From Streptacidiphilus sp. PB12-B1b (GTDB lineage: Bacteria > Actinomycetota > Actinomycetes > Streptomycetales > Streptomycetaceae): 64,000 bases of DNA. Position numbers and translations under genes: made by a program. Location of the stretch: contig NZ_CP048405.1 of NCBI RefSeq assembly GCF_014084125.1, forward strand, positions 3,472,001 through 3,536,000. Direction: 5' to 3'. Position 1 is the first letter of the stretch. Each line of letters starts with the position of its first letter. The notes beneath the pieces are model-generated. The model was given only the letters and a program-made list of their open reading frames with translations, ran no database searches and was not told the DNA's origin. Shown here piece by piece: positions 1 to 8,650 of this stretch.

Positions 1-758
1 CACCAGTCCCGGGTGGAACTCGGAGCCCCGGCGCGCCTCTGGTCCGCCGTTGCGCCGAAGACGCTGAGTGTCGGGACGAACGCGGTGCCCTGGGCAGCCA
101 TGCGGCCAATCAGATCAGGGTCCAGGTGCATGCCGTGCTCCAAGCTGTCGACACCGGCCAGAACGGCGTTACGACTGCCTTCAGCGGTCTGGCAGTGCGC
201 GGCCACTCGGCCGCCGGCCATGTGCACGGCCTGCACGACGGCCGTCAGGATCTCCAGTGGCAGTGCCGGTTCACTGTGCTTCCAGTCGCCGATGACTTTG
301 CACCAACCTGAGGAAGCCTTGGCCTCCTCGACGGCGGCATGGACCAGGTCGGCCTCGCTCACGTCACGACCGAAGCCGGGGAAGAAGCGGCCAGGGGTTG
401 CGAGCCATCGGCCGGCCGAGCGGACTCGCGGCATGTCGGGGTCCTCGTCCACCCAGCCGGGCATCCGGGCCGCAGACCCGGGCGTGCGAACCAGAAGCAC
501 CCCGGCGTCGCGGTGATCGACCAGATGGCGCCGGAGCACCTCGTCGCTGAAAGGGTCTTCAATGCCTTCGGTGCCCGGGTGCGTGTGCACGTCGACCAGG
601 CCGGGCAGCAGCCAGCCGCCGTCGACAACGAGATCCGCATGCGGGACCGGGTCGGTCCGCAAGCGGTCTCCATCGATCCAGAAGGATCGCTCCTCCCGCT
701 CTGGCAGTACGACACCTCTCACCTGAAGCACCACCGGGCAGACCTCCTCGGCCGTCAT
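1..758 (-). CDS. Amidohydrolase family protein (3' end beyond window)
   Basis: The frame is open from the ATG at 758 to the window edge (about 252 codons, no stop), so only the N-terminal part is visible. VDVHTHPG at residues 55-62 is the metal-binding H-x-H of the amidohydrolase superfamily. A lysine in WCKVIGD (around 154), AAHCQ (186-190) and SLEHGMHLD (205-213) fit the later metal and substrate strands of the cyclic-amidohydrolase/imidazolonepropionase group. Such enzymes hydrolyse C-N bonds in the cytoplasm; the substrate cannot be told from sequence. Residues 1-50 form the small beta-sandwich that usually precedes the barrel. Downstream neighbours lie outside the window. Confidence 0.85.
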   Translation of the reverse strand, partial: MTAEEVCPVVLQVRGVVLPEREERSFWIDGDRLRTDPVPHADLVVDGGWLLPGLVDVHTHPGTEGIEDPFSDEVLRRHLVDHRDAGVLLVRTPGSAARMPGWVDEDPDMPRVRSAGRWLATPGRFFPGFGRDVSEADLVHAAVEEAKASSGWCKVIGDWKHSEPALPLEILTAVVQAVHMAGGRVAAHCQTAEGSRNAVLAGVDSLEHGMHLDPDLIGRMAAQGTAFVPTLSVFGATADQRRAGAPSSTRDW

Positions 759-857
759 GTGAGTCCGTTTGCTGATCCAGTGATCCTATGGGCGTTCGAG
801 GCCGCTGAACTTCGGCTCGATTCAATGGAGCCCGCCCCAGACACCTGGTGCACCTGA

Positions 858-1555
858 TCAAGCCGCCGAACGAGCGGAACGCTCCACGAGTACTCCCCGT
901 TCGAAGCGGGCCCCGGCGCGGAGCAGAGGCACCAGGTGGGCGCCGTTGACGGCTCGCCAGCGGGCCTGGGGCAGACTCGACCAGCTTGAACACCGTGGCG
1001 AGTCCGGCGGCCCGGGAGCCTGCACCCTTGGTGACCTTGGTCCGGAGCCGGACGGTGGCGAATGTCGACTCGATGGGATTGGTCGTGCGGAGGTGGATCC
1101 AGTGCTCGGCGGGATAGTCGTAGAACGTCAGGAGCCCGTCCTGGTCGCCGGTGACCGTGGCGACTGCTTTGGGGAGTTTCGCCTGGTAGAGGTTGGTGAA
1201 CACCCCGACGGCCTGCTCAGCGTGTTCGCGGTCCTCGGCGTTGTAGATGTCCTGCAGGGCCTTCTTCGCCGCGGGCTGCGCGGATTTCGGCATGGAGTCG
1301 AGGACGTTGGCAGTTTTGTGGAGCCAGCACCTCTGCTCGCGGGTGGTCGGGAAGACCTCGCGCAGGGCCTTCCAGAAGCCGAGCGCGCCGTCGCCGACGG
1401 CCAAGACCAGGGCGCGCATGCCCCGGCGCGCGCAGTCGCGCAGCAGTACGGCCCACGCCTCGGTTGACTCGCGGTAGCCGTCGGCCATGGCAACGAGCTC
1501 CTTGGTGCCGTCCGCGCGGACCCCGAGGACGACCAGGACGGCGGCCTTGGTAGGA
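858..1555 (-). pseudogene. IS256-family transposase remnant, 5'-truncated and frameshifted
   Basis: The frame from about 1552 reads AAVLVVLGVRADGTKELVAM and then the IS256 core: GDGALGFWKALREVFP, QRCWLHKTANVL and HWIHLRTTNPIESTF. After FKLVESA (about 965) the reading moves to another frame, giving ARWRAVNGAHLVPLLRAGAR and a stop at 858-860. The first 40% of the transposase is missing because the frame meets an unrelated ligase fragment at about 1555. It is a relative of the transposase at 22479-23729 but not a close copy, and no terminal repeat is recognisable. Confidence 0.85.
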
Positions 1556-1565
1556 AGACCCCGCT

Positions 1566-2153
1566 CACTGGATCGCCACCAAGGCCAACCAGGAATCCGC
1601 GAACCCGCACGCTGCCGCCTTCGACGTCCTCGCGGTGCCCGGCGCGGACGTGCGGGGACGGCCGCTGAGTGAGCGGTGGCAGTTGCTCACGCAGCTGCTG
1701 GAGGGCAGCGGCCCGCTGGTGCAGCCAGTGCTGTCCACGGGCGACGGGGATCTCGCGCTGCGCTGGCAGGCCGGCCTGGCCGACGCCGGTGTCGAGGGCA
1801 TCGTCGCCAAGGACCTGCGCAGCGCCTACCGCCCGGGTTCGACAGGCGCGTGGGTCAAGATGCGGACCCGCGACACCCAGGACGCGCTGCTGCTCGGCAT
1901 CACCGGCGCCCCAGGCCGCCCAGAGGCCCTGCTGGTGCGGCTGGCCGACGGCCGGGAGGAGACCACCTCCCCGCGCCTGGACTCCGCCCAGGCCCGGCAG
2001 GTCGCCGACCTCGTCAGCACCCGGCTGCGTCCCCTCAGCGCCGTGGACAGCAGCCGGGTGCGGTGGCTGGAGTCACCGCACCCGGTCGAGGTCACCGTGG
2101 GAACCGGTCGCCATGGCGGCGTCCGGGTCGTCCGGCTGCGCGGCGGCGACTGA
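1566..2153 (+). pseudogene. ATP-dependent DNA ligase, C-terminal fragment
   Basis: The open frame reads FDVLAVPGADVRGRPLSERW, then VEGIVAK (nucleotidyltransferase motif IV) and WVKMRTRDT (motif V), then a short OB-fold-like tail ending VRLRGGD. The N-terminal lysine motif I (K-x-D-G), which forms the AMP adduct, is absent because the frame begins next to the IS256 remnant at about 1555. About 190 codons remain of a family usually above 300 residues, so it cannot be an active ligase. The G/C-rich third positions show it was once coding. Confidence 0.8.
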
Positions 2154-2399
2154 GGGTTCGACAACCCGCGCTGTCGGCCGCCGCCGATCTGCTACGGCAG
2201 GACCGGGACCTCCTCTCAGACCCCTGCCATCGACTGCCGCTCCATGCGGACCGCCCGTGACGCCCTGGTCGGCGAGGCGGTCAGCGAGGCGCCAGGCCAT
2301 CTCGTTCGAGTCCAGGCGGCCCGGTACGCCGTCGATCGGTCCGTCCTTGCTGGAGAGGCGGTACGGCCAGGTGCGGCCCATGTCGAAGTTGCCCTCCAT
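2073..2399 (-). CDS. Small hypothetical protein
   Basis: The ATG at 2399 follows a strong ribosome site (AAGGAGGTG, 4 bases spacing). The first 50 codons (MEGNFDMGRTWPYRLSSKDG onwards, with NEMAWRLADRLADQG) look coding. The last third is low-complexity Gly/Ala/Arg and overlaps the ligase fragment antisense by about 80 bases, so the true C-terminus may have been lost by a frame change. No family recognised. Confidence 0.45.
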   Translation of the reverse strand: MEGNFDMGRTWPYRLSSKDGPIDGVPGRLDSNEMAWRLADRLADQGVTGGPHGAAVDGRGLRGGPGPAVADRRRPTARVVEPSVAAAQPDDPDAAMATGSHGDLDRVR

Positions 2400-2453
2400 G
2401 GGCACCTCCTTGTGTCCAGGGACCGGTCGATCCGGTCCTCCCTCCGAGACTGA

Positions 2454-2486
2454 CCGCCGCCATTTTGATCGTAATTATGGCGGCGG
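2454..2486. terminator. Strong hairpin with AT-rich loop
   Basis: A perfect 10-bp inverted repeat, CCGCCGCCAT / ATGGCGGCGG, surrounds a 13-base AT-rich loop. It lies between the minus-strand gene ending at 2544 and the one starting at 2399, so it could terminate transcription from the PIN-domain unit or act as an operator. There is no run of T. Confidence 0.5.
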
Positions 2487-2543
2487 CCCGGAACTCACCC
2501 CTTCGGGTGCGTCCCGGGCCGCTCGAGCTGCCGATCCCCTCGC

Positions 2544-2741
2544 TACTCCAACGCGGCGCGGGTGAGCCGCGGGGGCCGTCCGACGTTGTACAGGTCCCCG
2601 GGTGCCCGGGTGAAGCCGCGGCGTCCGTCCATCGCGCGCTTGAGCTGGGTGGCGGGGACCCGGTGCCTGTCGCCGTCGTAGACCAGCGCGTCCCGCACCT
2701 CGCCGTGGTCCAGCAGGTTTCTCGCCGAAGCGGTCCAGCAT
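2544..2741 (-). pseudogene. Small hypothetical protein with a frame change
   Basis: Starts at an ATG at 2741, three bases past the stop codon of the PIN-domain gene (2745), suggesting translational coupling. MLDRFGEK is followed after a one-base change by LLDHGEVRDALVYDGD, ATQLKRAMDGRRGF and GDLYNVGRPPRLTRAALE, then a stop. The two halves read naturally as one ~65-residue basic protein. Function unknown; probably co-inherited with the PIN protein. Confidence 0.55.
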
Positions 2742-2744
2742 CGG

Positions 2745-3393
2745 CTACGCCAGCTCGTACGCCTTCGCGGCGCCCGAGCGCCAGCCGCCCCAGTCCAGAT
2801 AGCCCTTGCGGTGGCCCAGCCAAGCCGCCCCGGCCAGCACCCCGGCGCTGATCAGCGGGTGACGCTGCGCGACTGAGGTCAGCCCGGTCGCGCCCGCGCC
2901 GACCAGGCGCAGCACCAGCTCGGTGGCGACTACGGAGTCCGCGAGGGATGCCTCGAATCCGACCGCGCGCAGCAGCCCCTGGGTGGTCTCGATCCACTTC
3001 GCCCGGGCCGACGGCGCGCCGAAGCGGGAGAAGACGCTGTCCTGGGTGACGACCACGGTCGGGGCGAGCAGTTCGGCCAGCGCCATGGTCGGCGCATCGT
3101 CCGGGTCGCCCCGGTGCCGCTTGGCCAGCTCGGGATCGTCGCGCAGCAGGTGCCGGGTGCGCGGGGCAGGTGGTCGCGGATCTCCAGATCGACCGCGCGG
3201 GTCGCGGGCAGGATGCCGCCGGCCAGCAGCCGCAGGGCCTGGTCGACGGGGACCTGGTAGTGGGCCGCGAGCTGGGGCAGGTGCTCCACCAGTTCGCCCG
3301 GGACGTGCCCGGCGATGAAGGTGTTCGCGCGGCCGGCGATCGCCAGCGCGGAGATCAGGTCCTGCTGCTTGCCGGACCCGGCGCAGACCGAAC
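2745..3393 (-). pseudogene. PIN-domain protein, truncated by IS and frameshifted
   Basis: The C-terminal half (2745-3145) reads RHRGDPDDAPTMALAELLAP then VVVTQDSVFSRFG, the acidic and D-x-x-F signature of PIN nucleases, followed by a hydrophobic tail (LISAGVLAGAAWLGH). The upstream half (about 3150-3393) is in another frame: DLISALAIAGRANTFIAGHV and ELVEHLPQLAAHYQVP. The N-terminal aspartate strand of the PIN fold is missing because the reading runs into an IS256-type inverted repeat at 3394. It is therefore doubly broken: IS truncation at the 5' side and a one-base shift near 3148. Confidence 0.7.
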
Positions 3394-3824
3394 GAGCAAT
3401 AGTCAAGACTTGTGGATCACTTCACGTCTTGATCGTCTTTCCCGAGGGCGTCATCCAGTTGGCGGCGTAGGCGTCTGATTTCTGCGACGAGGAGGGGCAT
3501 GGTGTTGCGGGCGGCGGCGATGAAGTGTGCGTTCTCGTCCCAGCGTTCATCGGCGATGTCGACGTAGCGGGGCTGCTGGACGGGGGTTGCCGCGACGATC
3601 TCGCGGTGGTCGAAGTCCGCAGTGAGGGGTTCCGGGTTGGCCACCAACTTCTTTCTCTCCACGAGCTGACCGCCTTCGAAGCGGGCACCCGCGCGAACCA
3701 GGGACACCAAGTGTGCCCCGGTGATGGCCCGCCACCTGGGCTGGGCGGATTCCACCAGTTTGAACACCATCGCCAGTGCCGCGGCCGGGCTGCCGGCGCC
3801 ACGAGTGACCTTGGTGCGGAGCTT
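3394..3824 (-). mobile_element. IS256-family remnant D with its left inverted repeat
   Basis: The left terminal repeat GAGCAATAGTCAAGACTTGT begins at 3394 and matches the end of the intact element at 22122-23854. Only the last part of the transposase (from KLRTKVTRGAG, about 3824) survives. The right end is missing and the sequence continues into unrelated DNA. Insertion of this element explains the loss of the PIN gene's 5' end. Confidence 0.75.
3417..3824 (-). pseudogene. Transposase C-terminus fused in frame to a passenger domain
   Basis: The frame reads the IS256 transposase C-terminus (KLRTKVTRGAGSPAAALAMV, FKLVESAQPRWRAITGAHLV, GARFEGGQLVERKKLVA). It does not stop where the related copies do (after LVERxxxxA), and continues for about 70 residues: ADFDHREIVAATPVQQPRYV, DERWDENAHFIAAARNTMPL, EIRRLRRQLDD, ending DVK at 3417. 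The added part resembles phage/plasmid hypothetical proteins with an 'HFIAAAR..PLLVAEIRRLR' helix. The stop codon lies inside the left inverted repeat, so the extra domain fills the space where other copies carry separate passenger genes. Confidence 0.65.
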
Positions 3825-4027
3825 GAGGTCCAGCTCCACCCGGTCCGGGCCGAAGACCGTCGGGCGCGTGCCGGGGCAGGTCGGCGGCCGGGCATCCGGC
3901 ACACCGGTCGCGACAGGCCACCGCTCTGTCTCTGCCTCGCCGGTTCGATCACGGGGGTTCCCCCGTCTGGCTGTCGGCCGCCGCGCAGCCGGTTCTCGCG
4001 CAGCCGGCGGGCCCGGTCGCGGAGCAG

Positions 4028-4291
4028 CTACCGGTGCCGGGTGGTGGAGACCTCGCTGGAGTCCCCGCCCTCGATCGGGGTCACCACGCCGTCAGCCATC
4101 GGCGCCCAGAAACTTACCGGCTCTGGTTCGGCAGTCAGCCGGCCCTCGGCCCTCTCGTGCTGGACGATCAAGGTGACGAGTACGAGCGCCCACCACGAAC
4201 GGTCGGCCTCCTGGCGTCGGGCACGCATCGCGGCCCGCAAGCGCCGGCCATCGGGCAAGCGCACGGACACCTGGGGCGGGGCCAGCTGCAC
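4028..4291 (-). CDS. Hypothetical protein, 87 aa
   Basis: MQLAPPQVSVRLPDGRRLRA, ARRQEADRSWWALVLVTLI and EPVSFWAPMADGVV. Composition and GC3 fit a real gene, and similar short proteins are common in Streptomyces accessory DNA. No catalytic motif. It lies 32 bases beyond a perfect hairpin that should end transcription from the peptidase gene, so it is probably expressed on its own. Confidence 0.55.
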   Translation of the reverse strand: MQLAPPQVSVRLPDGRRLRAAMRARRQEADRSWWALVLVTLIVQHERAEGRLTAEPEPVSFWAPMADGVVTPIEGGDSSEVSTTRHR

Positions 4292-4323
4292 GGCCCCCGG
4301 ACCGGACCGTCCTGTTCACTCCA

Positions 4324-4362
4324 CGACCGGCCCATGGAACCCCTGGTTCCATGGGCCGGTCG
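4324..4362. terminator. Perfect 18-bp hairpin after the S53 peptidase gene
   Basis: Arms 4324-4341 and 4345-4362 are perfectly complementary over 18 bases around a 3-base loop, 27 bases past the peptidase stop codon on the minus strand. It is G/C-rich with no T run, the usual form of terminators in high-GC actinomycetes. Confidence 0.75.
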
Positions 4363-4388
4363 GCGTTGGCGCAGGGGTATTGCGTGGC

Positions 4389-5642
4389 TCAGCTGTGGAA
4401 GGCTGCAGTGCCGTTCGGGGTGCCGAGGCCGGTCGGGCCGTCATAGCCGACCTCTGCCGTGCACAGGTAGGCAGGGGAGCAGCTGCCGTTGTTGCCGCTG
4501 GTCACGTCGTTGAGAGCGCTGGAGTCCGCGTACGGGAAGGAGGCCGGGTTGGATTCGGCGGTCGGTGTCCCGGCGTCCGCGTAGACGCCGGCGATGATCG
4601 GGGTGGCGGCGCTGGTTCCGCCGTAGACGCCCCAACCGCTTTCCTGGTAGCTGTCGTACACGGCCTCGCCGTGGTCGGGGTCGGCGGAGGCGGAGACGTC
4701 GGCCTCGGTGCGCTTGGTGCAGCCGGTGTCCTTCTGCCATGAGGGCTTGGCCTCGTAGGCCGAGCAGCCCGACCCGGTCCCCTCGCCTGCTTTGGTGTTC
4801 CACACGGTCTCGTTCCAGCCGCGCGAGTTGGAGGCTTTGACCAGCGAGGTTCCGCCGACTGCGGTCACGTAGGGGGAGCTGGCCGGGTAGCCGACGCCCC
4901 ACTGGTAGTCCCAGTCGCCGCTTCCGGCGACCATGGCGACGCCCGGGTGATCGTAGTAGTCCTTGTCGTAGGTCGGGTCCGAGGAGGTCTGCTTCCAGAT
5001 GTAGCTGTTGGAGACGATCTTGGCGCCGAGCTTGACCGCCTCGTTCACGGCCGCGCCCATGTTGGAGACGCCGCCGCCCGATGCCTCCACCAGGATGATG
5101 TGGGCGCCGGGGGCGATGGCGGACACCAGGTCGAGGTCGAGCGAGTCCTCCGCGCCCTGGTCGGCGCTGGCCTTGGTGGGCAGGCTGGTGCTGCTGCCGT
5201 TGGAACTGACCTTCCTGAAGCAGCCGTTGGAGGTGGTGCAGGCCGGGAGTCCGTACTGCTGGCGGTAGGTGGCGAGGTCGCTGGCGGCATCGGGGTCGTC
5301 GTCAGCGTCGATGACGGCGACGGTCTGGCCCGAGCCGCCGTTGGCGGGCAGGTTGTAGGCGCTGCGCAGGTCCGACGGCCCGTAGCCGGAGGGGGAGGCG
5401 TTGGCTGTGGCGCCGAACGCGGCGACCCGTTCGGCGGGGTGGTTGACCTGCAGGACGTCGCAGGATGCCTGAGCGGTGCCGGGTGCGGCGCAGAGTTGGT
5501 GCCAGGCCAGGGGGGTCTGCGCGGACCGGGCCGTGGGGGTGGTGCCGGCCTGGGCGGTGGCCGCGAAGGCGGAGACGGCCAGCGCGCCGGCGCTGACGGC
5601 GGACCACAGGATCCGGGAGCGTATGAGGGCGTTGGTGCGCAT
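4389..5642 (-). CDS. Secreted S53-family (sedolisin-like) serine peptidase
   Basis: 417 residues. A Sec signal peptide (MRTNALIRSR then a hydrophobic stretch to about ATAQA, residue 31) and a short pro-region precede the peptidase domain. QTVAVIDADDDPDA (106-119) opens the domain. AEDSLDLDLV (164-172) supplies the E165-x3-D169 pair typical of S53 enzymes; SGDWDYQWGVGYPAS is in the middle, and GGTSAATP (about 340-347) carries the nucleophilic serine. The pro-region is shorter than in classical sedolisins. Likely an extracellular protein-degrading enzyme. AAGGAAG lies 6 bases before the ATG. The C-terminal GYDGPTGLGTPNG matches the Ca-binding end of the family. Confidence 0.9.
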   Translation of the reverse strand: MRTNALIRSRILWSAVSAGALAVSAFAATAQAGTTPTARSAQTPLAWHQLCAAPGTAQASCDVLQVNHPAERVAAFGATANASPSGYGPSDLRSAYNLPANGGSGQTVAVIDADDDPDAASDLATYRQQYGLPACTTSNGCFRKVSSNGSSTSLPTKASADQGAEDSLDLDLVSAIAPGAHIILVEASGGGVSNMGAAVNEAVKLGAKIVSNSYIWKQTSSDPTYDKDYYDHPGVAMVAGSGDWDYQWGVGYPASSPYVTAVGGTSLVKASNSRGWNETVWNTKAGEGTGSGCSAYEAKPSWQKDTGCTKRTEADVSASADPDHGEAVYDSYQESGWGVYGGTSAATPIIAGVYADAGTPTAESNPASFPYADSSALNDVTSGNNGSCSPAYLCTAEVGYDGPTGLGTPNGTAAFHS

Positions 5643-5665
5643 GAGGGCTTCCTTTGCCGAAAATA

Positions 5666-5681
5666 TGTCACGTCCATGACA
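5666..5681. promoter_or_regulatory. Inverted repeat upstream of the S53 gene
   Basis: TGTCACGTCCATGACA: 5-bp arms TGTCA/TGACA with a 6-base spacer, 24-39 bases upstream of the peptidase start codon. It overlaps the place expected for the promoter or 5' leader, so it may be an operator. Weak alone. Confidence 0.35.
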
Positions 5682-5728
5682 ATACGGACGCTGTCGGTGT
5701 CGGGGGGTGGATCGCGGGGACTACGGCT

Positions 5729-6562
5729 CTAGGGGATGTTGTACATCGGGTTGGGCAGCTTGTAGCCCCGGTCGTCGTAGCCGCCCGCATAGTCGCTGAC
5801 CTGGTCCCCGATGGCGACGATGAAGTCGTAGCCCTGCGATTCCAGGTACTTGCGGGTGTTCGACTTGAACGGCATCGCCGTGCAGCTCGTCCCACAGGGC
5901 AGGTAGGACGGCGGGTCGCTCCTCGGCCGCAGGTAGAGCCCGTCGATGGGGTAGCCGAGCCCGGTGAGCTGGTTGCGGGTCACCGTGGTCAGGTTGGAGT
6001 GCCGACCGGTCATGAAGATGACCTTCACTCCGTGTGCGTGGGCCCACCGGGCGAGTTCCAGCGTGGGCCCGATCACCGGGTAGGTGTCATCTGCGTTGGC
6101 GTGTGCGTCGGCCTGGGCCGCGTCCGCGCCGCCGCCGAAGTCGAAGTCGGCCTGGACGGGGTAGGTGGACAGCGAGGTGTCGTCGATATCCAACATGATC
6201 GCCGGGATCCGCAGCCGATGGTGGGCGAGCCGCTGCTCCAGATAGGCCTGGGCCTTGGCGATCTGGTTGGCGACGTCGGTCTCCCACTGGCTGTGGGGGC
6301 CGATGTGGTAGTTCCCGGAGGCGTCCGTGTAGCCGTTGTAGTAGGCGTTGATCTGGGCCTTGAGCTGGTCCAGGTTGCGCGGCTCGGAGCCGACCCGCTT
6401 GTAGTCGGGCGGCGGCGCGGTCCCGCCTGTGGCCGCCACCGCCACCCCGGCTCCGGCCAGCACAGCGCTCAGCGCCGCGACCATCAGTGCTTTGAACGCC
6501 CCCGCCCCGAACGCCCCCACCGTGAATCCTGGCTTCGCCATAGGCCTGTGACGTAACGTCAT
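5729..6562 (-). CDS. Secreted or anchored HAD-superfamily acid phosphatase
   Basis: About 277 residues from the ATG at 6562 (GAAGGAG just upstream); 6565 or 6541 are alternative starts. An N-terminal hydrophobic segment (FKALMVAALSAVLAGAGVAVAA) is a signal peptide or anchor. IMLDIDDTSLSTYP is HAD motif I (D-x-D-x-T), VIFMTGR is motif II, the lysine in AMPFKSNTRKYLE is motif III, and FIVAIGDQVSDYAGGY is motif IV. This is the plant/class-B acid phosphatase-like family acting on phosphomonoesters outside the membrane. With the 6562 start, codon 3 is TTA, so translation may need the rare bldA tRNA in Streptomyces. It precedes the S53 gene in the same direction. Confidence 0.85.
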   Translation of the reverse strand: MTLRHRPMAKPGFTVGAFGAGAFKALMVAALSAVLAGAGVAVAATGGTAPPPDYKRVGSEPRNLDQLKAQINAYYNGYTDASGNYHIGPHSQWETDVANQIAKAQAYLEQRLAHHRLRIPAIMLDIDDTSLSTYPVQADFDFGGGADAAQADAHANADDTYPVIGPTLELARWAHAHGVKVIFMTGRHSNLTTVTRNQLTGLGYPIDGLYLRPRSDPPSYLPCGTSCTAMPFKSNTRKYLESQGYDFIVAIGDQVSDYAGGYDDRGYKLPNPMYNIP

Positions 6563-6565
6563 CAT

Positions 6566-6945
6566 TCTCCTTCGAACGCCGTGGAGGATGCGGCACCGGG
6601 CCTTTTCCGGCTCTGCCGCGGCTGCGCTTCGGCCGTTTCGGACGACCGTGGGAGGAATGTATCCGCGCTCCCACAAGGCCGGTCAAGGTCCCGCCGGGGC
6701 CCAGTCGACTCCCTTGACGGAAGGCCCGCCCACCGTCCCGTTCCTGCATCGGCGCGGCCAATCCCTGGTCATTCAGTTGCGGCTCTTGACAGTTCTCTGC
6801 CGCCACCGGCTACCGTCTGCCACCAACGGCCCGCTCGGTCCCCAGCCGGGACCCGAACCGGCTGGCCCGATCGCCAAGCGGTCAGCGTCGAAAGCAGTCA
6901 GCGGCCGCGGTACCTCCTGTTCCTCGCCAGAGAGGGCGCACCCCG
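6566..6945. promoter_or_regulatory. Divergent intergenic region (acid phosphatase / XRE regulator)
   Basis: 380 bases without a convincing gene between divergent start codons; must hold both promoters. TTGACA at 6786-6791 could be a -35 element for the XRE gene. A 13-bp perfect palindrome, TGACGTAACGTCA (6549-6561), lies just inside the phosphatase start. Confidence 0.4.
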
Positions 6946-7887
6946 ATGCCCGAGCACCATCGACCCCAGAGTGAAGCCGCGACGGCCTTCCGCGTCGGTC
7001 CCTTCGGCGAGGCCCTGCGCACGGCCATCGACCACAGCGGCCTGAGCCTCGCACGGGTCAGCCGCAGACTCGCCGAGCGCGGCGTCACCCTGAGCCCAGC
7101 GGCCCTGAGTTACTGGCAGCGCGGGAGCAATCGTCCTGAGCGGGCAGAGTCGTTGAGGGCCGTATCCCTGCTCGAGGAGATCCTCGGACTGCCGTCCAAC
7201 ACCCTGATGGCCTTGCTCGGGCCACCTCGGGCGCGGGGGCGCTGGACCGCCGCCGCTGCCGATCCGGTGCCGACCAGCGCGCTGTGGCCCGCGGCCGGCA
7301 GGCTCAACCGCACCCTGACGGCCGTGGAGGAGGATGCCCGGCGGAGACTGTGGGCCGTGTCCACGGTCTACACGCATGTGCATGAACAGGTCACCGCAGC
7401 AAGGACGTTCGGACGGACCCGGGTCCGCAAGGTGGTCCGGGCCGAGGTGGACGGGGTGGACCGGATCATCGCGGTGATGCGCACCGACGGCGCCCCGACC
7501 CGGTTTGAGGCTGTGCACGCGGTCAGGCTCGGACGTATGCGGTCGGATCCGCAGTCCGGCTACTCGGTCGCGGAATTCATACTCGACCGGGTGCTCAATC
7601 GGGGCGACACCGCGACCGTCGAGTACCTCTCCTCCTACAGGGCCGTGGAATCCAGTCCGCAGAACTACACCAGGCACTCGCTCTACCGACCGGCCGATGT
7701 CCTTGTCATCGAGGTCGAGTTCCACCCGGAGGCGATTCCGGCGAAATGCGAGGGCTTTTACTCGCCGCGCCGGGAGACTCCGGAACGGAATCTCGGTCCA
7801 CTCTGGATAGGAAACAGCAACAGCGTCCACCTTGCTCTATCGGATTTGCCGCCGGGAATGTACGGGCTTCGCTGGGAATGGGACTGA
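6946..7887 (+). CDS. XRE-family (helix-turn-helix) regulatory protein
   Basis: 313 residues. The N-terminal HTH covers about residues 18-60: FGEALRTAIDHSGLSLARVS, RRLAERGVTLSPAALSYWQR and SNRPERAESL, the usual lambda-repressor-type fold. The rest (about 100-313) is an unnamed domain rich in Val/Glu with LWAVSTVYTHVHEQ, SVAEFILDRVLNRGDT and GMYGLRWEWD at the end. This long HTH-plus-unknown architecture recurs in Streptomyces. GAGAGG lies about 10 bases before the ATG. Probable cytoplasmic transcription factor; target unknown. Confidence 0.8.
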   Translation: MPEHHRPQSEAATAFRVGPFGEALRTAIDHSGLSLARVSRRLAERGVTLSPAALSYWQRGSNRPERAESLRAVSLLEEILGLPSNTLMALLGPPRARGRWTAAAADPVPTSALWPAAGRLNRTLTAVEEDARRRLWAVSTVYTHVHEQVTAARTFGRTRVRKVVRAEVDGVDRIIAVMRTDGAPTRFEAVHAVRLGRMRSDPQSGYSVAEFILDRVLNRGDTATVEYLSSYRAVESSPQNYTRHSLYRPADVLVIEVEFHPEAIPAKCEGFYSPRRETPERNLGPLWIGNSNSVHLALSDLPPGMYGLRWEWD

Positions 7888-8004
7888 CCGGGGCGCAGGC
7901 AGCGCCGCTGCAATGTCATTCGGTTGAGGTGCCGGGCGAGCTGCTCGCGCAGTACGGATCATAGCGGGGCGCCTGCACCCGACTGCGGAACGGGGCAACC
8001 GGAA

Positions 8005-8160
8005 CGGAGGCGCGCCCGCAACCAGAACGAGGACTCGGTCCGGGCGGCGATAGACCGACTGCTTCGAGGCCGCCCGGCGGCAAGTGCGACCTGCGCACCC
8101 TGGCAGCCGAGTTCGGGGGTGCCCCGCACCGCCTTCTACGCCAGGAAATGGAGGCGCAGA
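8005..8160 (+). pseudogene. Fragment of a small DNA-binding-type protein, frameshifted
   Basis: ARNQNEDSVRAAIDRLLRG is followed, after frame changes near 8070 and 8115, by GGKCDLRTLAAEF and VPRTAFYARK. Together they match a Streptomyces protein type with an N-terminal helix and a 'LRTLAxEAGVxRTxFY' helix-turn-helix. The remaining C-terminus is not found. No function can be assigned to the fragment. Confidence 0.5.
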
Positions 8161-8274
8161 GGTCGACCGCGATCGCATAACGGCGCCCGGTCCCGGAGGG
8201 CAGCAGCGGTCGGGCCGACCACGTGTTGCTCTCCCCCTCGCACAGCACCTGCTGCTCGGACGGGAGCTGACGGG

Positions 8275-8478
8275 TCAGCGGGTGCCAGGCCCGCCGTCCA
8301 GGCCCGCGTTGGCGTGGACGGGGCACAGGTCGCCCCAGTAGGTGGCCTGGCCGTCGGGGTCGGGCGGGCCGACGAGAGTGAGGACCTGGCCCTCGTCGCA
8401 CAGTTGCCGGGGCAGCGACCGGATCGAGGTCACCTCGCCGTGCGGCAGGGCGGCCGGTAAGGCGGTCTCCATGGTCAT
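8275..8478 (-). CDS. Small hypothetical protein, 67 aa
   Basis: The ATG at 8478 follows TGGAGGC. MTMETALPAALPHGEVTSIR, LCDEGQVLTLVGPPDPDGQA and TYWGDLCPVHANAG. Codon positions look coding on this strand. No known family; short soluble protein. Confidence 0.55.
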   Translation of the reverse strand: MTMETALPAALPHGEVTSIRSLPRQLCDEGQVLTLVGPPDPDGQATYWGDLCPVHANAGLDGGPGTR

Positions 8479-8515
8479 GCCTCCAGGTAGGCGACAACCA
8501 CGACCGAGCGCAGAG

Positions 8516-8650
8516 CGCGCAGGAACCTTCGTCGCGGCGCTGACCGACCTGGTCCAGGCGCAGGCCGATCCCCTGGACCGCGGCACGTTCGTCGTGCTGC
8601 CCACCTGGACCGAGATCCTCGAGCGGCACTTTCCCCCCGAGCATCAGTGA
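8516..8650 (+). pseudogene. C-terminal fragment of an unidentified protein
   Basis: The frame AGTFVAALTDLVQAQADPLD, RGTFVVLPTWTEILERHFPP, EHQ-stop has nearly all G/C third positions, strong evidence of former coding. No matching upstream part is visible: 8342-8500 is occupied antisense by the 67-aa gene. Family not recognised. Confidence 0.4.

Noticed and set aside
559-1488. A 309-residue open frame on the minus strand read as one protein
   Set aside because: Only the first ~170 residues are IS256-like; the rest is out-of-frame read-through after a frame change and overlaps the amidohydrolase gene.
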